Origin: DATJGF01 sp035495315
Lineage (GTDB): Bacteria; Verrucomicrobiota; Verrucomicrobiia; Limisphaerales; UBA8199
DNA: 64,000 nucleotides
Reading direction: 5' to 3'
Assembly (NCBI GenBank): GCA_035495315.1
Contig: DATJGF010000229.1
Coordinates: 62,001-126,000 of the forward strand
The notes under the pieces were generated by a model. That model made no database searches. It worked only from the letters and a program-made list of their open reading frames with translations, and was not told the DNA's origin. This document shows, piece by piece, positions 44,421 to 52,379 of this stretch (its first letter is position 1; every line of letters starts with the position of its first letter). Position numbers and translations under genes: made by a program.

Positions 44421-45203
44421 ATGCACACTGTTGTTCCTCATCCCGTTCTTAAAGGCGCCAAAGCGTTCATTATTGGCATCGCGAACGAGCATTCTATCGC
44501 CTATGGCTGCGCCAAAGCCTTCCACGAATTGGGCGCCGACCTGGCCATCACCTACCTCAACGATAAGGCCAAACCTTACGTTGAACCGCTCGCACGGCAG
44601 CTCGAAGCGCCGCTTTTTCTCCCGCTCGATTTTGCCCAGCCCGGCAGGCTGGAAGCCGCTTTTGAACAGATACAACGAGCGTGGGGTCAGCTTGATATTC
44701 TGGTTCACTCCGCCGCGTTCGCGCCAAAAGAGGACCTGCAGGGCGGGCTGCTCAATTGCTCCGCTGAGGGGTTCAGCAAAGCGATGGACATCTCTTGCCA
44801 TTCGTTCATTCGGGCGGCCAGACTGGCCGCGCCGCTAATGAAAACCGGGGGAACGATGTTCGCCATGACTTATCACGGGGCCAACCGGGTCATCCCCAAC
44901 TACAACGTCATGGGCCCGGTTAAAGCCGCACTCGAATGCGCCTGCCGCTACTTGGCTTTCGAATTGGGCGAAAAAAAGATCCGGGTTCACGCCATTTCGC
45001 CGGGTCCGTTAAAAACGCGCGCCTCTTCTGGTCTCAAGGATTTCGACCAATTGCTGGCGGAAGCGGCAGAACGCGCACCGCTTGGCGAACTGGTAGACAT
45101 CATGGATGTGGGCTTTGCCTGCGCGTACCTGGCGACACCTTACGCTCGCCGGATTACTGGCGGCACTATCTATGTCGATGGTGGCGCCAATATCCGCGCC
45201 TGA
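44421..45203 (+). CDS. fabI: FabI-type enoyl-ACP reductase
   Basis: 260 residues. KAFIIGIANEHSIAYGCAKAFHELGADLAITYLNDKAK is the nucleotide-binding start typical of FabI; HSAAFAPKEDLQGG follows, and Y161-x6-K168 in YNVMGPVKAALE is the FabI active-site pair (YxxxxxxK rather than the YxxxK of ordinary SDRs). It reduces enoyl-ACP to acyl-ACP with NAD(P)H. Its place at the end of this operon, not in a fatty acid synthesis cluster, suggests a second, specialised FabI copy acting on short-chain enoyl groups; that is inference. Confidence 0.9.
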   Translation: MHTVVPHPVLKGAKAFIIGIANEHSIAYGCAKAFHELGADLAITYLNDKAKPYVEPLARQLEAPLFLPLDFAQPGRLEAAFEQIQRAWGQLDILVHSAAFAPKEDLQGGLLNCSAEGFSKAMDISCHSFIRAARLAAPLMKTGGTMFAMTYHGANRVIPNYNVMGPVKAALECACRYLAFELGEKKIRVHAISPGPLKTRASSGLKDFDQLLAEAAERAPLGELVDIMDVGFACAYLATPYARRITGGTIYVDGGANIRA

Positions 45204-45551
45204 TAAAGTGCGAGCCTGAGCGCGTCATCTGAGGAGCGATGCAGGGTTGGAGCGATGCAGGGTTGGAGCGATGCAGGGTTGGAGTGATGGAGTGGTGGGG
45301 TTTGGCCTGGTCGTTTCTCCCTCTCCTCCACCGGAGGAGAGGGCTGGGGAGAGGAGGACTTTTCTCACCGAGCTTCACGCGAGCACTCATTTGCTCGCAC
45401 ACGTGCATTGGACCATAACTCTCGACATTTCGCTCGTCCTCGTCCTCGATCTTCATCGATAACAACGACGATGAGAACGAGAAGAATCCGACAGGTTCAT
45501 GCAGAGGAGGCCACACTTTTTGAAACTGCTCTAGAAGAGAAATCGGACGTA
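45204..45551. other. repeat-filled intergenic region downstream of fabI
   Basis: About 350 bases with no gene. It holds the tandem array at 45233-45290 and, at about 45327-45355, CTCCCTCTCC facing GGAGAGGG, related to the inverted repeat at 3353-3486. Past 45400 nothing was recognised. Confidence 0.55.
45233..45290. repeat. 16-bp tandem repeat (GGAGCGATGCAGGGTT), three and a half copies
   Basis: Three perfect units at 45233-45248, 45249-45264 and 45265-45280, then a decayed partial unit (GGAGTGATGG). There are no spacers, so it is not a CRISPR array. It lies 30 bases past the fabI stop. Confidence 0.85.
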
Positions 45552-46016
45552 TCACTGCTTGGCTACCCGCGAAAGATGGGTACTAATCGCTTGCCAGCGC
45601 CCATCGCGCCTGATGAAAACATCGGTGAACCGGAACTGTCCGCTGGCGTCTTTACCCTGGACTTTGATTTTTTCCGTCACCAGGCCGTAAGCAATCGCAG
45701 TATCACCAAAAACGCGCACTTTCAGCTCGTCGTTGTGAACGGATTCAAACGCGACCGAGCCCGACTTTAAATCAGCGTCAGCCTTCGCTTTGGTAACCAG
45801 GCTACCGTCCGCATCGGCAAGCATCCAATCCTGGGCCTCAATCCGATCGATGACAGTCTGATCGCCCTTGACCAGGGCATCGGCCCATTCTTGTTCGACT
45901 TTTTTGATAGCTTGCTCGGCATCTTTCGACTTTTCATCTGCGGCTCGCAATAATTCAGTATTGGCGAAAGCGGCAAGCGCGACGCCAACGAGTAATGGAA
46001 TCGATATTATTTTCAT
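45552..46016 (-). CDS. secreted NTF2-like (SnoaL/DUF4440) protein
   Basis: 154 residues from the ATG at 46016, giving a signal peptide (KIISIPLLVGVALAAFANTELLRA). The remainder is a single NTF2-like cone: AIKKVEQEWADALVKGDQTVIDRIEAQDWMLADADGSLVTKAKA, then VFGDTAIAYGLVTEKI and RFTDVFIRRDGRWQAISTHLSRV. DUF4440 proteins bind small ligands or act as simple isomerases; no catalytic residues can be assigned. Monocistronic. Confidence 0.85.
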   Translation of the reverse strand: MKIISIPLLVGVALAAFANTELLRAADEKSKDAEQAIKKVEQEWADALVKGDQTVIDRIEAQDWMLADADGSLVTKAKADADLKSGSVAFESVHNDELKVRVFGDTAIAYGLVTEKIKVQGKDASGQFRFTDVFIRRDGRWQAISTHLSRVAKQ

Positions 46017-46214
46017 AGATTGTGAGTTGAGGTTTGGCGACCCATGGATAACAACGACTGGAATTTCGCGACCATAGGCCGGCCGGTTAAGAAAAATCAA
46101 GATTCAAAATTAGGACCCTACCTGACTTTTTGCGGGTGATCCTGGTTCGTGCCAGAAATCACTGCCCCTTTAGTTCCATTCACAGAAAGCCATTCGTGCC
46201 CTATCAATTGTCCC

Positions 46215-46511
46215 ATGGACAACTTGATTACTGTCGTTAGCCGCTTCCAACTGCCTGCTGGCGTTACCGCCGATCAGATTCGCGCTGCGTTTGAGGAGGC
46301 CGCACCAAGATTCCGCAACGTGCCCGGTTTAGTCCGGAAACAATTCCTGTGTTCAAAGGACTGCCGGACCGCTGGCGGAGTTTATTTGTGGAACGATGAA
46401 CCTGCCGCCCGTGCGTTCATGAACGAGCGCGTCGCACCGATGATTCGCCAGAAGTTTCATGTCGATCCTACCATCGAATTCTACGATTCGCCTGTGATCG
46501 TGGAGAATTGA
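46215..46511 (+). CDS. YdhR-like dimeric alpha/beta-barrel protein
   Basis: 98 residues from the ATG at 46215; a GTG-initiated extension to 46149 is less likely. ITVVSRFQLPAGVTADQIRAAFEEAAPRFRNVPGLVRKQFL and AGGVYLWNDEPAARAFMNE match the ferredoxin-like fold of putative monooxygenases of the YdhR type and related ABM domains, which dimerise around a small hydrophobic ligand. Activity unknown. Confidence 0.75.
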   Translation: MDNLITVVSRFQLPAGVTADQIRAAFEEAAPRFRNVPGLVRKQFLCSKDCRTAGGVYLWNDEPAARAFMNERVAPMIRQKFHVDPTIEFYDSPVIVEN

Positions 46512-46539
46512 ATGCAAAGCCGCAGCATCCAGCACTGAC

Positions 46540-46730
46540 CGACCGCTCCGGCCGATTTACGAACCCGAACTGGCCAAGGAGGGTACGTGCAGATCGACCA
46601 AACACCAGTGGCCTACCTGGAAACGGGCCATGGCAAAACCAAGCAAGTTTGTCTCTGGACCGGCTGCCGATGCCTTTTCTGGTGGAACACCGGTCGTGGC
46701 GCAGCCCGTCTGGAAACGGTCGTCAGACAC
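46540..46730 (+). pseudogene. IS66-family transposase remnant
   Basis: PIYEPELAKEG in one frame (about 46548-46583) and YVQIDQTPVAYLETGHGKTKQ then CLWTGCRCLFWWNTGRGAARLE in another (46584-46730) match the IS66 TnpC catalytic region, in which the D of IDQTP (normally IDETP) is the first acidic residue. A frameshift lies near 46583 and the reading after KTKQ is degraded. Only about 60 of 500 or so residues remain. No IS66 terminal repeats or TnpA/TnpB genes were seen. Confidence 0.6.
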
Positions 46731-46734
46731 CATG

Positions 46735-46888
46735 CCTGGATTTGCCAATCGATCTTCTGACAAGCTTCATCGAGGGTTTCCAAAAAGACGACTCAGTCTT
46801 TGTCATCGTGGAAGATCGGCTCGCGACGGTCGCCGCGGTTCATGACATGATAAATGGCTCCCGGATACTTCTGGCCCCGACTTTGCAT
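46735..46888 (-). pseudogene. REP-associated tyrosine transposase (RAYT) remnant
   Basis: On the minus strand from ATG 46888: MQSRGQKYPGAIYHVMNRGD then RREPIFHDDKD, a stop codon, and VFLETLDEACQKIDWQIQAWCL. This is the N-terminal third of RAYT/IS200-like transposases, just before the HUH motif (NHFHL-like), which is missing. Sequence beyond CL diverges and merges into the IS66 fragment near 46735, so one element probably inserted into, or recombined with, the other. Confidence 0.72.
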
Positions 46889-47048
46889 AACCCCCACTTG
46901 CGGGGACGCGTCTATTAACGGGACAGGTCTGTCAATGTTATACGACAATCTGACGCTACGCGCGGCAGGCACTCGTCCAATTCTCAAAAGCGATTGGCTT
47001 ACGCTCTGCTTTTCATTTATGGGCACGCGGACCAGAAAAACAGCACTA

Positions 47049-49811
47049 ATGAAAAGAACTCTCCCGCGCAATCTCTCCCACTTATGTTTCGTCGCGATAC
47101 TGGTCCTAGCTGCAATCGATTCTCGGGCTTGCGGAACCGGTACCACGACGATCACCAACCTTCCAGCCCTTAATCTCGGTGGGTACCAGGTCTACGCGTT
47201 GAACCCGAAGGGCGAGCTCACCGGGTTTTTCTATGACGCAACTCACGGTCCTCATGCCTTTATTTACGAGACGGGCGCTCTTGCGGACCTTGGGACTTTG
47301 GGCGGCGCCATGAGCTTCGGTTACGCCATGAACTCCGCGGGCCAAGTAGCAGGGCAAGCGGATCTCGGCACCTCCAGCCAGAGCCACGCATTCCTCTACA
47401 CCGGCGGATCTCTTACCGACCTCGGGACCTTAGGGGGTTCCCAGAGTAGCGCGGCTGCCATAAATGAAACCGGCCAGGTCGCAGGAAATTCCTTAACGGC
47501 AGGTGATGCTGGCCCGGTGGCCTTTCTCTACGCGAATGGATCCATGATGGGTTTGGGCACCTTGGGAAGCAATTACAGTTCGGCTTTTGCGCTCAATAAC
47601 GCCGGCATGGTAGTAGGGGAATCCGGCCTGGCGGATGGGGCTATCCATGGCTTCCTTTATGCCAACGGGGTTTTGTCCGACCTCGGAACCTTGGGTAGCA
47701 ACTACAGTTCGGCGTTTGCCCTCAATGATGCCGGCCTTATCGTCGGCGAATCATCCATCTCCAGCGGTGATACCCATGCTTTCATTTATGCCAATGGCGT
47801 TATGACTGACCTTGGCACCTTCGGCGGCACCTATTCCACCGCGTTCGTGGTCAATACCAATAGCCAGGTGGCAGGAGTGGCTACTACCACAAACGATCAG
47901 GAAACCCACGGGTTCCTCTACGATCATGGCACCATGACCGATCTCGGCACCCTCGGTGGCACTTACAGTTCGGTCTGGACTATCAACAACCGCGCTCAAG
48001 TCGTCGGCGATTCCGCGACCACTAACGGAACTCGGCATGCCTTTCTGTGGGAGAAAAACAAAATGGTGGACCTGAACACGCTGTTGCCAGCCAATTCCGG
48101 TTGGGAACTGATCAGTGCCCAGTTCATTAATGATTCCGACCGCATCGTCGGTTTCGGCCTTTATGGCGGCGCCAACCAATGGTTCGTAATGGATCTTTCT
48201 TCAGGGAACAACCCACCTTTGGCTATCGCCGGCCCAGACCAAACTGTCGATTGCCAGGCCCAGGTCAGCCTCGATGGTTCTGCCTCAACCGATCCGGACC
48301 ACGACCCGCTCATGTTCGAGTGGAGCCTGGGAGACACCATTTTGGGAACGAACGCAACCCTGACCGTCTCGCTTCCTCTCGGCACCAACGTTCTTATCCT
48401 TAAGGTCACTGATCCTTGCGGCGCCTGCGGCCAAACCAATGTCCTCGTCACGGTCCTCGATAGCGCCCCACCCACCGTCTCTTGCCCAAACGACATCTCA
48501 GCGGCCAATGACGCCGGCAAATGCAGCGCGACCCTCACCGTAGGCGCCCCGACGGTCAGTGATGACTGCGGCACCACCGCCCCGGTGGGAGTGCGCAGTG
48601 ACAACCTGTCCCTGACCGATCCTTATCCAGTCGGCCTTACGATCATCACCTGGACAGAGACCGACATTCAAAACAACAAGGCGGCATGCAACCAAACCGT
48701 GACCGTCAACGACACCGAAAAGCCGGTTGTGCATCCTCCGGCTAACATCGCCGTGAAGAATGACGCGGGCCAGTGTTCGGCCAGCGTTAGCTTTGCCGCC
48801 AACCCGACTGACAACTGCGGCGTGGCCAGCACGGTTTATGAGGTTGGTGCGACATCAATCAGCTCGCCATATATCTTCCCAGTCGGTCAGACTATTGTGA
48901 ACGTGACTGTGACCGACATTCACAACAACACCGCCTCGGCCAGCTTCACCGTGACAGTCATTGACAATGAACCGCCGAGCATTGCCTGCCCGCCCGACCT
49001 CGTCATTTCCGCAGGGGGCGCGTGCACAGCGGTCACCCTGAGCGCCACAGACCTTGGGACCCCGGTGGTTTCCGACAACTGTGGCGTAGCCAACGTGAGC
49101 TGCAATGCGCCCGCCAACTTCCCGATCGGCGTCACCACCGTGAATTGGACTGTCACCGACGTTAACGGGAACAGCACGACTTGCTCCCAGAAGGTCAGTG
49201 TGACGACCGACAACTCCATCGCAGCAAACTTCAATGGGACCGCCATCTCGGCGGGCGAAACCGTCTGGTTCTCCGCCGTGTTGAAGCCAAAGTTGCCTAA
49301 GAACTTCAGCGGCCCGATTACGATTCGGTTCCTCGGTCAGAAGATCGCTTCCAGCCAGTTCAACCTGGCGGTGCCGGATGCGACCGTGATCTTTGACGAC
49401 GTCCCGTGCGCCAGGACGACCTGCGATGGATCGGGCCGCTGGACGACGGTGGCTCCGAAGTCCGGCTTAGCTGGCAACTTCTTCCTGTCAGGCCTCGCCT
49501 ACACGCTCCCGCAATCACTCCCTGGCGGACTACAGGCGGTGACGTGGTCGGGCACGTTCATCACGGATACGCCTGGTGTCACCCTGAAATGGCAATGGGC
49601 GGCGGCCGTGTACACCCAGTTCGGCAGCGCCTGCAACGAGGTGAAGTCCACCGACGATACCAAGGGCGACTGCACGTACCAGAACTCGGACCACGCCGGC
49701 ACGCCGGAGAGTTCCAAGCAATACGTCATCGGCGGCGCCAGGGGCGGTGGTGGCTCGAATTGGACGGGCAGTCTCAGCGGTACTCAGGCGGTGGCGCCCT
49801 GCGGCCCGTAA
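47049..49811 (+). CDS. secreted HAF-repeat / PKD-like / HYR-domain surface protein
   Basis: 920 residues from ATG 47049, which gives a signal peptide (LPRNLSHLCFVAILVLAAIDSRACG); the open frame back to 46854 runs through the transposase fossils. Residues 30-350 contain about seven HAF repeats (such as HAFIYANGVMTDLGTFGG with INN/MNS.GQVAG linkers), thought to form a propeller. A PKD-like domain (PLAIAGPDQTVDCQAQVSLDG) and three HYR-like domains follow (VSCPNDISAANDAGKC, KPVVHPPANIAVKNDAGQC, PSIACPPDLVISAGGAC). The last 190 residues form an unassigned module that ends in a glycine-rich tract. Probably an adhesive or matrix protein of the cell surface. Confidence 0.88.
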   Translation: MKRTLPRNLSHLCFVAILVLAAIDSRACGTGTTTITNLPALNLGGYQVYALNPKGELTGFFYDATHGPHAFIYETGALADLGTLGGAMSFGYAMNSAGQVAGQADLGTSSQSHAFLYTGGSLTDLGTLGGSQSSAAAINETGQVAGNSLTAGDAGPVAFLYANGSMMGLGTLGSNYSSAFALNNAGMVVGESGLADGAIHGFLYANGVLSDLGTLGSNYSSAFALNDAGLIVGESSISSGDTHAFIYANGVMTDLGTFGGTYSTAFVVNTNSQVAGVATTTNDQETHGFLYDHGTMTDLGTLGGTYSSVWTINNRAQVVGDSATTNGTRHAFLWEKNKMVDLNTLLPANSGWELISAQFINDSDRIVGFGLYGGANQWFVMDLSSGNNPPLAIAGPDQTVDCQAQVSLDGSASTDPDHDPLMFEWSLGDTILGTNATLTVSLPLGTNVLILKVTDPCGACGQTNVLVTVLDSAPPTVSCPNDISAANDAGKCSATLTVGAPTVSDDCGTTAPVGVRSDNLSLTDPYPVGLTIITWTETDIQNNKAACNQTVTVNDTEKPVVHPPANIAVKNDAGQCSASVSFAANPTDNCGVASTVYEVGATSISSPYIFPVGQTIVNVTVTDIHNNTASASFTVTVIDNEPPSIACPPDLVISAGGACTAVTLSATDLGTPVVSDNCGVANVSCNAPANFPIGVTTVNWTVTDVNGNSTTCSQKVSVTTDNSIAANFNGTAISAGETVWFSAVLKPKLPKNFSGPITIRFLGQKIASSQFNLAVPDATVIFDDVPCARTTCDGSGRWTTVAPKSGLAGNFFLSGLAYTLPQSLPGGLQAVTWSGTFITDTPGVTLKWQWAAAVYTQFGSACNEVKSTDDTKGDCTYQNSDHAGTPESSKQYVIGGARGGGGSNWTGSLSGTQAVAPCGP

Positions 49812-50157
49812 CGCGGAAATGAGATAAGCTTTTGAGGTCGTTTCGCGTCTGCTCGCGGGCGTTGCCCTTTGCGTCGCGACCCAATGTTCGTGCAAAGGCT
49901 TCACTCCCCAGCCGTCTCCCGGGCGCGACTGTGGAAGAGCGCGGCGACCGGGTTCCAAACGGAAGCCGAGTCGTTCCGTTGCGCACAACCGTGACACTGG
50001 ATTTGAATGGCGCCTTCCACAGTCGCTGACTAATTATCCGAATTGCCCTATCTGCCCGGCGCGACGGCGGTTCGCTGCCGCGCCCTGGCTAGGCAACTTT
50101 TTGTAACACCACGCTGCCCCAATATGTCCGAGGAGAGCCCGTGCCTTCTGTCCTCGG
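49812..50157. other. non-coding stretch with a long inverted repeat
   Basis: No gene in these 346 bases. GCGACTGTGGAAG (49925-49937) and CTTCCACAGTCGC (50014-50026) are perfect inverted repeats around a 76-base loop, probably another dispersed element. No other structure was noted. Confidence 0.55.
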
Positions 50158-50538
50158 CTACTGATCGAGTAGCAATCGATGGAACAGACAGGGCTGGGTG
50201 AAGGGCTCATACCATTCCTCCAAGCCACCGCGCCCGATGATTTTGACGCCCGTATCAGTCCAAGTCGAAAGATTGGTACTGGATTGCACTGAGTAAACCT
50301 GACCCGTCACGCTCTGCCAGGTGAAGTGTTCGGCCAGCGAGCACTGTATGACTAAAAACTGACCTGTACCGCCACCTGCACCGACGTAAGCGGTATGACC
50401 GCACACAGTAGCCGGGCCAAGGGGGCGCACAACGGCATTTGTGCCGACGTAAATCATTTCCGGTCGGTTAATCACTACGGATGACCCGGCTGCTGCCATG
50501 GCCAATAGTGAGATTGAGAAAATTCCTATGAGTTTCAT
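50158..50538 (-). CDS. small secreted protein with a YSVQSSTNL motif
   Basis: 126 residues with a signal peptide (KLIGIFSISLLAMAAAGSS). The stretch FTWQSVTGQVYSVQSSTNLSTWTDTGVKIIG is the short beta motif Y-x-V-Q-x-S-x-x-L-x-x-W that recurs at the ends of many secreted Verrucomicrobiota proteins; here it forms most of the mature protein. Function unknown. The start at 50538 gives the expected leader. Confidence 0.7.
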   Translation of the reverse strand: MKLIGIFSISLLAMAAAGSSVVINRPEMIYVGTNAVVRPLGPATVCGHTAYVGAGGGTGQFLVIQCSLAEHFTWQSVTGQVYSVQSSTNLSTWTDTGVKIIGRGGLEEWYEPFTQPCLFHRLLLDQ

Positions 50539-50988
50539 TTAACATAATCCCGCGGCCGAGGCCGTTCACTTCTTTTTAGGTTGACTCTCGTGCGTTTCAA
50601 CTGACGCAGAGGGCCAAACCCCTAACGGTGTTAAAGCGATTCACGTGCCGACGGCGCGCCATCCAAGTTTTTACCCGTCAGAGGGGGAGGGAGGGAAAAG
50701 ATTTTACACCGTGGAATGCTGGAATTACCGGTACAATCTCGGACTTTCCCCTGAGAGATGGAGACCGCTTTCAAAAAGATTTTGCTGGACTGCGGTAGCT
50801 TGTGACGAGACGGCGCAATGGGCGTGTAAGCTTTCTTTCCAACAAGCGGGCCTGAATGGAAAGTGAATTGCTCGCAAAAGAGACCAGCCGCAGAGTACAC
50901 AGCGCAGCGAAGCCGCAACCAAAGAGTAGCGGACTAAAGAATAAAAGAAGGGTCAAACCGTGGGTCAAACCGTAGGTTGTCCTCCGGG
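50539..50988. other. intergenic region without recognised gene
   Basis: 450 bases with only short overlapping frames on both strands and no codon-usage signal. Purine-rich runs (GAGGGGGAGGGAGGG near 50682) and an ACTGCGGTAGC stretch near 50792 may be repeat debris, but no second copy was found in the window. Confidence 0.5.
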
Positions 50989-51154
50989 TCACTTTGCAAT
51001 GACGTTTGACATTCGAGAGATCACTTTCACCCGCAGTGCGATAGCTCGGGCGCGCAGTGCGTCCAGCATGGCCAACTTTTCCTCAATGGGCTTGGTCGCG
51101 GGCGTTGGCGGAACTCGCGCTTGCTCGCATGATTTTGGCCAGGTCAAAAGTCAT
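50989..51154 (-). pseudogene. frameshifted partner of the nucleotidyltransferase-like remnant
   Basis: Starts with ATG at 51154 overlapping the preceding stop (ATGA), reads MTFDLAKIMRASAS, then after a frame change VPPTPATKPIEEKLAMLDALRARAIALR to a stop at 50989. The second part resembles the short helical proteins (IEEKL..LDALR.RA) encoded next to some nucleotidyltransferase-like genes. Frames are broken, so it is probably dead. I know of no named function for the family. Confidence 0.45.
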
Positions 51155-51396
51155 GCTGTGCCCCCCAGGAATTGTTGTTCAAACCGTCGCCAGGCTGCTG
51201 TGAGTCCATGGCGCACGATGACATCTTGAATGCGCGCGGTGTCGAGCGCGCCGGCTTCAATGAATTGGAGTAAGCGGGCTTTGTCTTTAGCGCGTCCGTT
51301 CTGCGGCTCAATGGCTGCTAGGTGTTCGGCGGTGCGGCGAATGACGCTGTCTGCCTGCATCTGATTGATCGCTGCGATGGTATCTTTGATATTCAC
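51151..51396 (-). pseudogene. internally deleted nucleotidyltransferase-like protein
   Basis: 81 residues. MNIKDTIAAINQMQADSVI resembles the start, and AEHLAAIEPQNGRAKDKARLLQFIEAGALDTARIQDVIVRHGL plus WRRFEQQFL the end, of a family of about 190-residue nucleotidyltransferase-like proteins. The central part with the catalytic glycine-serine and aspartates is absent, joined in frame at I-R-R. It may be a shortened relic still translated from ATG 51396, coupled to the gene above. An AbiEii-like toxin origin is possible but unproven. Confidence 0.5.
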
Positions 51397-51527
51397 AATC
51401 CGCGAGGTTGGTTGACGCCATTTATTCGTCGCCGTAAATCAGCGCAAAACAGGTTTTCTGGATCTTCGTTCCCTCAAATCGTGTATGGACGCAACCGCAG
51501 CCGGGGGGGTATATTCGAGCTGCTTTT

Positions 51528-52301
51528 ATGAAAAAACTCGTGATCCGCTTACTGATCGCTCTGTTTGTGCTGCTCATCCTCGGGGTCGTCGCGGTGGGTT
51601 TCTTCCTCGATGGCATTATCAAGCGGGGCATTGAAACGGTCGGGCCCATGGTGACCAAAGTGGAAATCAAGCTCGATTCAGTCAGCCTTTCGCTGCTGTC
51701 AGGTTCAGGCAAAATCAAAGGCCTGGTTGTCGGCAACCCGGAAGGCTTTAAGACACCCTCCGCCATCCAAGTGGGCACCGCCAGTTTGGCACTGCAACCG
51801 AGCTCGGTTTTTGGCGACAAGGTCATTATCAAGTCAATCGCCGTGCACGCGCCGGAGATCACCTTCGAGACGGATTTGAAACAGAACAATCTCAGCAAAA
51901 TCGTTGCTAACTTACAAGCAACCACCGGCGGCGGCACCTCCACCGCCACGTCCACCAATCAAACCAAAGGAGCCGGTAAAAAACTTCAAGTCGACGATTT
52001 CGTCATTTCGGGGGGCAAAATTCATGTCACCCTAACCACCTTAGGCGGCAAATCGGCAACCGTCCCCTTGCCCGATGTGCATCTGAGTGATCTCGGGAAA
52101 GGCCCCGACGGGATCACACCCGCCGAATTGGCCAGCCGTGTGCTGCAGGTAATTGAAAAACAGGCCGTGCAGGCCGCCAGTAGCGTCGCGACCGATTTGG
52201 CCAAACAAGCGACCGATTTGACCAAAGACGCCGGCAAGACCGCCACCAGCGCCGCTGAAAAAGCCACGCAGGGGCTCGGCGGCTTATTAAAAAAGAAATA
52301 G
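51528..52301 (+). CDS. AsmA-like membrane-anchored protein
   Basis: 257 residues: an N-terminal membrane anchor (KLVIRLLIALFVLLILGVVAVGFFL), then an AsmA/DUF748-type start of the lipid-transport bridge fold (VEIKLDSVSLSLLSGSGKIKGLVVGNPEGFKTPSAIQVG), and an alanine/lysine-rich helical tail (about 195-257) with repeated AxxVATDLAKQAT units. It is likely periplasmic, anchored in the inner membrane. It lies 78 bases upstream of the pilus operon and may or may not belong to it. Confidence 0.72.
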   Translation: MKKLVIRLLIALFVLLILGVVAVGFFLDGIIKRGIETVGPMVTKVEIKLDSVSLSLLSGSGKIKGLVVGNPEGFKTPSAIQVGTASLALQPSSVFGDKVIIKSIAVHAPEITFETDLKQNNLSKIVANLQATTGGGTSTATSTNQTKGAGKKLQVDDFVISGGKIHVTLTTLGGKSATVPLPDVHLSDLGKGPDGITPAELASRVLQVIEKQAVQAASSVATDLAKQATDLTKDAGKTATSAAEKATQGLGGLLKKK

Positions 52302-52379
52302 TGTTCGCCGAACGGGAAAATTGTGTTGCAATCTGCCGCATCGCCTGAGTGTAATAGGACAGTTCATTCTTAAGTTCTG

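Noticed and set aside
45233..45290. CRISPR array
   Set aside because: The 16-bp units are directly adjacent with no spacers, and no cas gene is in the window.
46508..46918. 136-codon plus-strand frame across the transposase fossils
   Set aside because: It strings together the wrong frame of the IS66 remnant and the antisense of the RAYT remnant, so it is not a gene.
46854..47048. N-terminal extension of the HAF/HYR protein
   Set aside because: These 65 codons run through the RAYT remnant; the signal peptide begins at ATG 47049.
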